NCBI GenBank assembly: GCA_903871865.1
Contig: CAIQIL010000382.1
Span: 1 to 9,249, forward strand
Source: an uncultured Burkholderiales bacterium
GTDB taxonomy: Bacteria; Pseudomonadota; Gammaproteobacteria; Burkholderiales; Burkholderiaceae_C
Length of the DNA: 9,249 bases
Direction of reading: 5' to 3'
Positions 1 through 6,129 of the stretch are shown in pieces. The position numbers were made by a program, and so were the translations under genes. The number at the start of each line of letters is the position of its first letter. Position 1 is the first letter of the stretch. The notes under the pieces are model-generated. The model searched no databases and was not told the origin of the DNA. It worked only from the letters and a program-made list of their open reading frames with translations.

Positions 1-53
1 CGCAAGAACGCATCATGGGCATGCTGTCCACTGGCAAGCCCGTCCGTAACTGA
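1..53 (+). CDS. 3-hydroxyacyl-CoA dehydrogenase (FadB-like multifunctional beta-oxidation protein), C-terminal end only
   Basis: Only the last 16 codons are present; the first whole codon begins at base 3 and the stop TGA is at 51-53. The residues read QERIMGMLSTGKPVRN. I recognise this ending from memory as typical of the FadB-like fused hydratase/3-hydroxyacyl-CoA dehydrogenases that precede a thiolase gene in Burkholderiales. The protein would hydrate enoyl-CoA and oxidise 3-hydroxyacyl-CoA, supplying the substrate of the next gene. The gap of 18 bases to the thiolase start, with no terminator, supports one operon. The call rests on a very short tail plus the neighbour, so the family assignment is an inference. 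Confidence 0.6.
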   Translation, partial: QERIMGMLSTGKPVRN

Positions 54-59
54 TCGATC

Positions 60-63
60 GGAG
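60..63 (+). promoter_or_regulatory. Ribosome binding site of the thiolase gene
   Basis: GGAG lies 8 bases upstream of the ATG at 72. It fixes this ATG as the start, and it sits only 6 bases after the upstream stop codon, as expected inside an operon. Confidence 0.7.
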
Positions 64-71
64 ACACACAC

Positions 72-1295
72 ATGTCCAAGCAACTCCGCGACGTTTACGT
101 CGTCGCTGCCACCCGCACCCCGATCGGCAAATCTGGTCGTGGCGTCTTCAAGAACACCCGTCCTGACGACCTGCTGGTTGCGACCATCCAGAACGCCCTC
201 AAGCAGGTGCCCACGCTGGACCCGGCCGCCATCGAAGACGCCATCGTCGGCTGCGCGATGCCCGAAGGCGAACAAGGCATGAACGTGGCCAAGATCGCCG
301 CGCTGCTGTCGGGCCTGCCCAAGACCGTGGCCGGCGCCACCGTCAACCGCTTCTGCGCGGCTGGCATCACCGCCGTGTCCATGGCCGCTGACCGCATCCG
401 CGTCGGCGAAGCCGAGGTCATGATCGCCGGTGGCGTCGAGTCGATGTCCATGGTGCCCATGGGCGGCTCCAAGCCTTCGTTCAACCCCAAGGTCGTGGAC
501 CTGGACGAGAACGTCGGCATCGCCTACGGCATGGGCATGACCGCCGAGAAGGTGGCCGAGCAGTGGCAGGTGACCCGCGAAGAGCAGGACGCTTTCGCCA
601 CCGAATCGCACCGCCGCGCCATCGCCGCCCAGCAAGCTGGCTGGTTCGATGCCGAGACCACCCCGGTCGAGATCGAAGTGCGCACGCCCAACCTCGAAAC
701 CGGCGAAGTGACCATCTCCAAGAAGGTCATCAGCCGCGACGAAGGCGCCCGTCCTGACACCTCGGTGGAGGGCCTGGCCAAGCTGCGCCCGGTGTTCGCT
801 GCCAAGGGTTCGGTCACGGCCGGCAACTCCTCGCAGACGTCGGACGGCGCTGGCTGCCTGATCCTGGCGTCCAAGGAAGCTTGCGAGAAGTACGGTCTGA
901 AGCCGCTGGCCAAGTTCGTGGCCTTCGCGGTCAAGGGCGTGCCGCCCGAGATCATGGGCATCGGCCCGATCGAAGCCATCCCCAAGGCCCTGGCATACGC
1001 TGGCCTGAAGGCTTCGGACATGGACTGGGTCGAGCTGAACGAAGCCTTCGCTGCGCAGTCCCTGGCTGTGCTCAAGGACCTCGACAGCAAGGGCCACGTG
1101 CTGGACCGCGCCAAGGTCAACCCGATGGGCGGCGCGATCGCCCTGGGCCACCCCCTGGGTGCGACCGGTGCCATCCGCGCTGCGACCGTGGTGCACGGCC
1201 TGCGCCGCACCGGCGGCAAGTACGGCATGGTGACGATGTGCATCGGCACCGGCCAAGGCGCTGCTGGCATCTTCGAGCGCGTGGACAGCCTGTGA
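72..1295 (+). CDS. Acetyl-CoA C-acyltransferase (3-ketoacyl-CoA thiolase, FadA-like)
   Basis: This 407-residue thiolase catalyses the last step of beta-oxidation, cleaving 3-ketoacyl-CoA with CoA to give acetyl-CoA and a shortened acyl-CoA in the cytoplasm. All family landmarks are visible: the N-terminal VAATRTPIGK segment, the nucleophile Cys95 in VNRFCAAG, the GGVESMS stretch that follows it, NEAFAAQ, the general base His360 in GGAIALGHPLGATGA, and the second catalytic Cys390 in MCIGTGQGAAGIFE. Its length is close to the usual 390-400 residues. The start is supported by GGAG 8 bases upstream. It follows the FadB-like gene by 18 bases, which favours a degradative (FadA-type) role over the acetoacetyl-CoA synthesis of PhaA/AtoB enzymes. 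Chain-length specificity cannot be read from the sequence. A strong terminator follows, so this is the last gene of its operon. Confidence 0.95.
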   Translation: MSKQLRDVYVVAATRTPIGKSGRGVFKNTRPDDLLVATIQNALKQVPTLDPAAIEDAIVGCAMPEGEQGMNVAKIAALLSGLPKTVAGATVNRFCAAGITAVSMAADRIRVGEAEVMIAGGVESMSMVPMGGSKPSFNPKVVDLDENVGIAYGMGMTAEKVAEQWQVTREEQDAFATESHRRAIAAQQAGWFDAETTPVEIEVRTPNLETGEVTISKKVISRDEGARPDTSVEGLAKLRPVFAAKGSVTAGNSSQTSDGAGCLILASKEACEKYGLKPLAKFVAFAVKGVPPEIMGIGPIEAIPKALAYAGLKASDMDWVELNEAFAAQSLAVLKDLDSKGHVLDRAKVNPMGGAIALGHPLGATGAIRAATVVHGLRRTGGKYGMVTMCIGTGQGAAGIFERVDSL

Positions 1296-1324
1296 CCCAG
1301 CCTGTGTTCCTGGCTTGAAGGGCA

Positions 1325-1353
1325 AAGGCCGTCACAGGCCATTGACCGGCCTT
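1325..1353 (+). other. Inverted repeat between thiolase stop and terminator
   Basis: AAGGCCG at 1325-1331 pairs with CGGCCTT at 1347-1353. The stem can extend inward by TCA/TGA if one base is bulged. No T-run follows, so it is not itself a canonical terminator. It may protect the 3' end of the mRNA or simply be a remnant structure. Confidence 0.45.
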
Positions 1354-1358
1354 CCCGA

Positions 1359-1393
1359 AGCCCGCATCGAGTGCCGCTCGACGCGGGCTTTTT
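1359..1393 (+). terminator. Rho-independent terminator after the thiolase operon
   Basis: AGCCCGC (1359-1365) pairs with GCGGGCT (1383-1389). An inner TCGAG/CTCGA pairing (1367-1371 with 1377-1381) is separated from the outer stem by an A/C mismatch. The loop is TGCCG, and a run of five T occupies 1389-1393. The long GC-rich stem plus T-tract is a classic intrinsic terminator in the + direction. Confidence 0.92.
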
Positions 1394-1420
1394 CATGTTC
1401 TCCCTCTGGATGGGGCCCGC

Positions 1421-2275
1421 ATGGACACCCTGACCCTGCACACCGCCGATGGCCAGAAGCTGGCCGCCCGTTGCTTCACGCCGCCCTCTGGTGAGGTGCG
1501 CCGGGTGGTGGTGATCGCGACCGCGCTGGGCGTGCCGCAGATGTTCTACTGGGACCACGCGCGCTGGTTGGCCAAGCAGGGCTGTGCCGTCATCACCTTC
1601 GATTGGCGCGGCATGGGCCTGTCCGCGCCGAAGGTGATGCGCGGCTACCAGGCCGACTTGCTGGATTGGGCCGAGCGTGACGCTCCCGCCGCGGTGGACG
1701 AGGCCGTGCGCCGCTTCCCGGGGGTGCCCATCAGCTGGTTCGGCCACAGCATGGGCGGCATCCTGTTTGGGGCCATCCCGCCGCACCCGGCCATCGACCG
1801 CGCCGTGACGATCGCCGCCGGCCACGGCCACCGCGACTGGTTGGCGCGGCCGCTGCGTTACTACGTGGGCCTGCTGTGGCACGTGGCCATGCCCTGGAGC
1901 ATCCGCCGCCATGGCTATTTCGCGGGCCGCCGCCTGGGCGCGGTGGGCGACATGCCGGCCGGCGTGGCCCTGCAGTGGCGCCGCTGGGCCCTGCACCCGG
2001 ATTTCGTCGTCAGCCACAGCCCGGCCGTGCGCCAAGCCTATGCCCAGGTGCGCACGCCGATGACGGTGGTGATGCTCACCGACGACACGCTGGCCACCAA
2101 CGACGGTGTGCGCCGCCACCACGCGCATTACACCCAGGCCCCGCAGGCGCACGTCAGGCTGCGTCCGCGTGACCACGGCGTGCGGCGTGTGGGGCACTTC
2201 GATTTCTTCCGGTCCGCCTGCGGCAAGCCGCTGTGGCCGCAGGCCCTGGTTTGGTTGACGGGCAAGACAACCTGA
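1421..2275 (+). CDS. Alpha/beta hydrolase, COG4757-like (serine hydrolase of unknown substrate)
   Basis: This 284-residue protein has the alpha/beta-hydrolase fold and no signal peptide, so it is probably cytoplasmic. The first strands and oxyanion region are in VVVIATALGVPQMFYWDHA, followed by the FDWRGMGLSAP segment that is usual before the nucleophile elbow. The elbow is GHSMGG with Ser110. The acid is probably Asp221 or Asp222 in VVMLTDDT, and the base is His259 in VGHFDFF, giving a full Ser-Asp-His triad in the right order. The layout resembles the uncharacterised COG4757 group of predicted hydrolases. The ATG at 1421 is 27 bases beyond the previous terminator. GGGG at 1412-1415 is a weak ribosome site. 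No promoter is obvious, so expression may depend on read-through or on an unseen promoter in 1394-1420 or further upstream. The substrate is unknown; esterase or acyl-thioester hydrolysis are possibilities only. Confidence 0.85.
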   Translation: MDTLTLHTADGQKLAARCFTPPSGEVRRVVVIATALGVPQMFYWDHARWLAKQGCAVITFDWRGMGLSAPKVMRGYQADLLDWAERDAPAAVDEAVRRFPGVPISWFGHSMGGILFGAIPPHPAIDRAVTIAAGHGHRDWLARPLRYYVGLLWHVAMPWSIRRHGYFAGRRLGAVGDMPAGVALQWRRWALHPDFVVSHSPAVRQAYAQVRTPMTVVMLTDDTLATNDGVRRHHAHYTQAPQAHVRLRPRDHGVRRVGHFDFFRSACGKPLWPQALVWLTGKTT

Positions 2276-2389
2276 ACGGGGGGTGGGTCAGGCCTGATTC
2301 AGAGGGTTTCTTCGCAAGATGAGGGCGGTGCCTTCATGCATCCTTCGCCATTGGAATAACCCATTGGTTGTATTTGGATGGAGCGTTTC
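2276..2389 (+). promoter_or_regulatory. Intergenic region with CCATTGG direct repeat
   Basis: This 114-base gap separates the two hydrolase genes and is visibly richer in A/T near its right end than the flanking genes. The 7-mer CCATTGG occurs at 2348-2354 and again at 2361-2367, a 13-base period. I could not place a convincing -35/-10 pair. I see no terminator hairpin for the upstream gene. The region probably contains the promoter of the exported hydrolase, but that is an inference. Confidence 0.35.
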
Positions 2390-4267
2390 ATGGCCCAAGC
2401 CCGCAGCACCCTCGGCACCCGCCACACACACTTTGCCCGACGCGCCCCTCAAGCACTGAGCGCTGTTCAGGTTCGGCGACCGGCCCTGGCGATGGCCGCT
2501 TTCACCCTGCTGGTCGGCGCCGCGTTCGCGGTGATGCCGCGCGCGCAGGCCGCGACCCTGCAGTCAGCGGTCACCGTGTCGGTGTCGGCTTCGCTGGACC
2601 TGCCGGCGCTGCCGGTGGGGGCTGGTGGCACGGGTTCGCCCAGCGACAGCCGCGCGGGCCGCGCCATCGACGTCAAGATCAAGGTCGCGGCCACGGGTGA
2701 CACCGCGGCCTTCACCATCTTCGAGCCCACCGTGTTCACGCCAGGCCAGACCTACCCGCTGGTGCTGCACGGCCACGGCTATGGCGGTTCGCGCGCCACG
2801 GCGAGCGGCTCGCCCGTGCCGGTGCCCACGCCCGCGGGTGCGCCCGACCTCACGGGCGACGCCGCCATCGCCGACCTGCGCGCCAACGGCTACGGCGTGG
2901 TCAGCATCGACCAGCGCGGCCATGGCGACAGCAGCGGCAACGTGCGCGTCATGGACCCGGACTTCGAGGGCAAGGACCTGCTGGCCATCCTCGACTGGCT
3001 GGAGGCCAACCTGGGCTGGTTGCGCTACGGCCCCAGCAACGACGGGCGCGATCCGCACAACCTGGTGCTGGGCTCGATGGGCGGCTCCTATGGCGGCATG
3101 TACCAGCTGCTGCTGACCCACATCGACCCCAAGCGTCGCCTGGACGCCATCGTGCCCGAGATCGCGCCGCACGACCTGCCCTACAGCCTGGCGCCGGGCT
3201 CGGTGCCCAAGGCCTTGTGGGACCCGGCCTTGCTGCTGCTGGGCAGCCGCGCTGGCGTCAAGACGGGCTCGAGCTCCGACCCCTTCCTGGTGCAGCAGTT
3301 CGCGATCTCGTTCGCGCAAAACCAGCTCACGCCCGGCCTGCGCGACTTCTTCGCGTACCACAGCACCAGCTACTGGTGCAGCGGCAAGCCGGTGTTGACG
3401 AACGGCGGCCCGGGCACGCGCCCCGAGCTGATGCCGCGCCAGGCGCCGCGCACGCACGCGCTGTTCATCCAGGGCATGCGCGACACCCTGTTCAATTTCA
3501 ACGCGGGTCTGGCCAACCAGCAGTGCCTGGCGCGCTCGGGCGGCGATGTGCGCCTGATGACGACCCAGACCGGCCACAACACCTTGCAGATCGTGCCCGA
3601 CCCGGGGGCCTATGCCTTCCAGAACCCACAGGACCAGCTCAAGGACCAGTGCGGCCGCGTGCAGACCATGGTGGCGCGCCGCGCCTTCTTCGACCAGCAC
3701 CTCAAAGGCATCGCTGGTGCGGCCGACATCGTTCCGCGGCAGACCTGCCTGTCGCTGTCGGGCGATGACGCCGTGCTGGTGGACCAGGTCACGACCGGAC
3801 GCTCGGGCACGGCCTACACCGTGCCGTCCACGAAGGTGGTGGCGGGTGCGCAAGCGCTGCCGTCCATCGTCAAGCTGGGTGAGCGCACCGGGGGCCGTGG
3901 TGACGTGGTGGCGGGCGTGCCGCACGTGGCCCTGACCTTGTCCGCCAGCCCGCTGAGTGCCCTGGTGGGCGGCGACCCCATCGTCTTCGTCGGTACGGGC
4001 GTGGTCCACACCAGCGGCCTGATCGAACTGGTCGACAACCAGTTGCAGCCCTTGCGTGGCCTGGGCACGCACGACGTCGCTCTGCCTGGCGTGGGCAAGC
4101 GCCTGCCGGCGGGTTCGCAGCTCGTCTTGCTGGTCTATGGCGCGCACGAACAGTACGCCATCACGGGTTCGCTGGGCCTGAATGTGCGCCAGGCCACCGT
4201 CATGCCCGTGACGGTCAGCGGCACGGCCTGGATGCCGCGCCTGGGCATCGATTTGCGTGCACCCTGA
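2390..4267 (+). CDS. Exported alpha/beta hydrolase, S15/CocE-like (X-Pro dipeptidyl-peptidase superfamily)
   Basis: This 625-residue protein is predicted to be periplasmic or secreted. A positively charged N-terminus (ARRAP, VRRP) precedes a hydrophobic stretch at about 32-49 and an AQA|A signal-peptidase site after residue 54. The catalytic domain follows: YPLVLHGHGYGG, then VSIDQRGHGDS, then the nucleophile elbow GGSYGG with Ser233. Asp365 is in QGMRDTLFN and His396 in QTGHNT, completing the triad. From about residue 490 the sequence is beta-rich, matching the jelly-roll-like C-terminal domain of CocE/PepX-type enzymes. The mature part has exactly four Cys, which could form two disulphides after export. 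An ATG at 2378 in frame would add MERF, but GGAG at 2380-2383 lies 6 bases before 2390, so I prefer 2390. Family members cleave peptides or esters; the substrate here is unknown. Confidence 0.83.
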   Translation: MAQARSTLGTRHTHFARRAPQALSAVQVRRPALAMAAFTLLVGAAFAVMPRAQAATLQSAVTVSVSASLDLPALPVGAGGTGSPSDSRAGRAIDVKIKVAATGDTAAFTIFEPTVFTPGQTYPLVLHGHGYGGSRATASGSPVPVPTPAGAPDLTGDAAIADLRANGYGVVSIDQRGHGDSSGNVRVMDPDFEGKDLLAILDWLEANLGWLRYGPSNDGRDPHNLVLGSMGGSYGGMYQLLLTHIDPKRRLDAIVPEIAPHDLPYSLAPGSVPKALWDPALLLLGSRAGVKTGSSSDPFLVQQFAISFAQNQLTPGLRDFFAYHSTSYWCSGKPVLTNGGPGTRPELMPRQAPRTHALFIQGMRDTLFNFNAGLANQQCLARSGGDVRLMTTQTGHNTLQIVPDPGAYAFQNPQDQLKDQCGRVQTMVARRAFFDQHLKGIAGAADIVPRQTCLSLSGDDAVLVDQVTTGRSGTAYTVPSTKVVAGAQALPSIVKLGERTGGRGDVVAGVPHVALTLSASPLSALVGGDPIVFVGTGVVHTSGLIELVDNQLQPLRGLGTHDVALPGVGKRLPAGSQLVLLVYGAHEQYAITGSLGLNVRQATVMPVTVSGTAWMPRLGIDLRAP

Positions 4268-4291
4268 GCGACTCGGCCACCGAGCAGGGGG

Positions 4292-4322
4292 ATCCCGCGC
4301 CTGGCGCGGGATTTTTGTTTTC
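4292..4322 (+). terminator. Rho-independent terminator after the exported hydrolase
   Basis: A perfect 9-base stem, ATCCCGCGC (4292-4300) with GCGCGGGAT (4304-4312), encloses the 3-base loop CTG. A T-rich tract with one G interruption follows. It ends the preceding gene and separates it from the crotonase gene that starts 31 bases later. Confidence 0.93.
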
Positions 4323-4342
4323 TAATGCGGGTTCACCGACAC

Positions 4343-4346
4343 GGAG
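4343..4346 (+). promoter_or_regulatory. Ribosome binding site deciding the crotonase start
   Basis: GGAG lies 7 bases before the ATG at 4354. Reading could in principle begin at the in-frame TTG at 4315, but that codon lies inside the terminator T-tract, so 4354 is the real start. Confidence 0.75.
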
Positions 4347-4353
4347 ACATCCC

Positions 4354-5130
4354 ATGAGCGAGATCCTGCAGCACCGCGAAGACGGCATCCTGACCCTGAC
4401 CTTCAACCGTCTGGACAAGAAAAACGCGATCACGGCGGCCATGTACAACGCCCTGGCCGACGCCATGTTCGCCGCCGCCGAAGACGACGCCGTGCGCGTG
4501 GTCGTGCTGCAAGGCCACGAGCAGGTCTTCACCGCCGGCAACGACCTGGCCGACTTCCTGAAGAACCCGCCCGACATGTCCAAGGCCGACGCCGAACCGG
4601 CGCCTGTCGTGCGCTTCCTCGAAGCCCTGCGCACCTTCCCCAAGCCGCTGCTGGCCGCGGTCGCCGGTCCGGCCGTGGGCATCGGCACGACCCTGCTGCT
4701 GCACTGCGACCTGGTCTATGCCGCCGACAACGCCGCGTTCAGCCTGCCCTTCGTGAACCTGGGCCTGTGCCCCGAGGCCGGCGCCAGCCTGCTGCTGCCC
4801 GCCCTGGTGGGCTACCCGCGCGCCGCTGAGAAGCTGATGCTGGGCGAGCCCTTCTATGCCGAAGAGGCCGTGGAGATGGGCCTGGTCAACCGCCTGCTGC
4901 CCCCGGGCGAAGTCAACGCCTACGCCCAGGCCCAAGCCGCCAAGCTGGCCGCCAAGCCGATGGCCTCGCTGACGGCCACCAAGGCCTTGATGAAGAAGGG
5001 CCAGGTTGGCCTGCAGCAGATCATGGGCGACGAGCTCAAGCTCTTCGGCGCCTTGCTGCGCGGCCCGGCCGCCAAGGAGGCCATCAGCGCCGTGATGGAA
5101 AAGCGCAAGCCAGACTTCTCGAAGTGCTGA
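4354..5130 (+). CDS. Crotonase-superfamily protein (annotatable as enoyl-CoA hydratase; residues resemble enoyl-CoA delta isomerase)
   Basis: At 258 residues this is the standard crotonase length. The N-terminal LTLTFNRLDKKNAI, the first oxyanion segment FTAGNDLADF (Gly62), the second oxyanion segment AVAGPAVGIGTT, and the ending VMEKRKPDFSKC are all characteristic, so it acts on a CoA thioester in the cytoplasm. The two glutamates of true hydratases (Glu144 and Glu164 of the rat enzyme) are missing: by my alignment the equivalents are Thr113 and Phe133. Instead Glu141 in LGLCPEAGAS falls where, from memory, the single catalytic Glu of peroxisomal-type delta3,delta2-enoyl-CoA isomerases sits (LGQSPEG in human ECI2), and GNDL is also an ECI2 hallmark. 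An isomerase helping unsaturated fatty-acid oxidation is therefore likelier than a hydratase. It stands alone between a terminator and the DUF6502 pair. Confidence 0.9.
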   Translation: MSEILQHREDGILTLTFNRLDKKNAITAAMYNALADAMFAAAEDDAVRVVVLQGHEQVFTAGNDLADFLKNPPDMSKADAEPAPVVRFLEALRTFPKPLLAAVAGPAVGIGTTLLLHCDLVYAADNAAFSLPFVNLGLCPEAGASLLLPALVGYPRAAEKLMLGEPFYAEEAVEMGLVNRLLPPGEVNAYAQAQAAKLAAKPMASLTATKALMKKGQVGLQQIMGDELKLFGALLRGPAAKEAISAVMEKRKPDFSKC

Positions 5131-5137
5131 GCAGACG

Positions 5138-5167
5138 GCGCCCCGTGCCCTGCGTTTGACGGGGCGC
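5138..5167 (+). terminator. GC-rich inverted repeat downstream of the crotonase gene
   Basis: GCGCCCCGT (5138-5146) pairs perfectly with ACGGGGCGC (5159-5167) around a 12-base loop, 7 bases after the stop codon. Position and stem strength suggest a transcription end. There is no T-run after it, so it may be a factor-dependent or weak terminator, or an mRNA-stabilising hairpin. Confidence 0.5.
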
Positions 5168-5193
5168 TCAGCCGCCGGAGTTCCCGCTTACCG

Positions 5194-5222
5194 GCTAAAA
5201 TGGGCACGACGCCCATTTTGGC
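5194..5222 (+). promoter_or_regulatory. Perfect inverted repeat overlapping a possible -10 element, upstream of the DUF6502 gene
   Basis: AAAATGGGC (5197-5205) and GCCCATTTT (5211-5219) form a perfect 9-base inverted repeat around ACGAC. It extends to 12 pairs (5194-5222) if a T/G wobble is allowed. TAAAAT at 5196-5201 resembles a sigma-70 -10 element and is about 36 bases before the ATG. No good -35 lies 17 bases upstream. The arrangement would suit an operator over a promoter; an RNA hairpin is the alternative. Confidence 0.45.
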
Positions 5223-5236
5223 GTGCGGCCGTGCCG

Positions 5237-6127
5237 ATGTCTTCTCCCGACACTCCCCCATCTCCCACCGACCATGAAGTCCTGATCGACGCCTTGCGCT
5301 CGGTCATGGCGCCGCTGGCGCGCTTGGCGGTGGCCCGCGGCCTGACCCATGCCAACGCCGAAGAGGTGCTCAAGCAGGCCTTCGTGCACGCCGCCCGCGA
5401 CGAGCAGATCGCCCTGGGTCAGGCGCCGCACCGCCTCGTCAGCCGCATCAGCACGGTCACGGGCATCAACCGCCGCGAAGTCACGCGCCTGGTGGAAGCT
5501 GCCGATGCCGGCCCGCCCGTGCCCGAGGCCTCGCTGGCTTCGCAAGTGTTCACCCGCTGGTTGTCGGACCGCAGCCTGCGCGTGCGCGGCAAGCCGCGGC
5601 CCTTGCCACGGCAAGGCGATGCGCCCAGCTTCGAGGCGCTGGCCCGCTCGGTCACCCAGGACGTGCACCCTCGCAGCCTGCTCGATGAACTCTGCCGCCT
5701 GCAACTGGCGCGCTGGGACGTCGAAACCGACACCGTCACCCTCATCCAGGATGGCTTCACGCCGCGTGGCGACTGGCAGCGCATGCTGGGCTTCCTGGGC
5801 ACCAACGTGGGCGACCACATGCAGGCCGCCGTGCAGAACGTGCTGGCCGAAGAATCCACCCACTTCGAGCAGGCCGTGTTCGCCGATGGCCTCTCGCCGG
5901 AATCGGTGGAGATGCTGCGCGCGCTGGCGCGCCGCCACTGGAAGACGCTGCTGAGCGAGGCCGTGCCCTTGCTCGAAAACCGCATCGAGGAAGACGCGCT
6001 GGCCGGCCTGCAGGCTCGCCGCCGCGTCAGGCTCGGGCTGTTCACCTACCACGAGGACACCGCCGCTCATGAGGCAGGCGGTGCCAATGGAGCGGCCAAG
6101 GCCGCCTCCAAGCCGAAGGAAACGTGA
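5237..6127 (+). CDS. DUF6502 family protein, function unknown
   Basis: This 296-residue soluble protein has no signal peptide or membrane segment. I recognise the pattern of the DUF6502 family. It opens with a helical block, HEVLIDALRSVMAPLARLAVARGLTHANAEEVLKQAFV (about 13-50). A helix-turn-helix-like stretch follows, RLVSRISTVTGINRREVTRLVE (about 66-87), which could bind DNA. A middle segment with DVHPRSLLDELCRLQLARWD then resembles a second winged-helix unit, and the C-terminal third, rich in charged helices, ends in an Ala/Lys-rich tail. The start at 5237 lacks a clear Shine-Dalgarno. GTG at 5231 and TTG at 5156 are in frame, but the residues they add look non-coding. The stop TGA overlaps the ATG of the following DUF5666 gene (TGATG), so the two are translationally coupled. 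A regulatory role is plausible from the motif but unproven. Confidence 0.8.
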   Translation: MSSPDTPPSPTDHEVLIDALRSVMAPLARLAVARGLTHANAEEVLKQAFVHAARDEQIALGQAPHRLVSRISTVTGINRREVTRLVEAADAGPPVPEASLASQVFTRWLSDRSLRVRGKPRPLPRQGDAPSFEALARSVTQDVHPRSLLDELCRLQLARWDVETDTVTLIQDGFTPRGDWQRMLGFLGTNVGDHMQAAVQNVLAEESTHFEQAVFADGLSPESVEMLRALARRHWKTLLSEAVPLLENRIEEDALAGLQARRRVRLGLFTYHEDTAAHEAGGANGAAKAASKPKET

Positions 6128-6129
6128 TG
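6117..6129 (+). promoter_or_regulatory. Ribosome site and TGATG coupling junction between the DUF6502 and DUF5666 genes
   Basis: AGGA at 6117-6120 lies 6 bases before the ATG at 6127-6129, and the upstream stop TGA is 6125-6127. A GTG at 6124 is also in frame but only 3 bases from AGGA, so the ATG is preferred. The stop/start overlap suggests that ribosomes terminating on the first gene restart on the second. Confidence 0.7.

Noticed and set aside
524..2197. Long - strand open frame (557 codons) opposite the thiolase and COG4757 hydrolase
   Set aside because: It spans two well-supported genes and their terminator, and its product is a His/Arg/Ala/Gly-rich sequence without motifs. Such frames are common opposite GC-rich genes.
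2564..4147. Long - strand open frame (527 codons) opposite the exported hydrolase
   Set aside because: The + strand frame has a signal peptide and catalytic triad. The opposite frame is low-complexity Ala/Arg/Gln/His sequence with no start signal or domain.
4315..4353. Earlier TTG start for the crotonase gene
   Set aside because: It lies in the T-tract of the preceding terminator and has no ribosome site; the ATG at 4354 has GGAG at the right distance and gives the usual family length.
5156..5236. Earlier TTG start for the DUF6502 protein
   Set aside because: It begins inside the hairpin after the crotonase gene and would translate through the inverted repeat at 5194-5222; the added residues do not look like family sequence.
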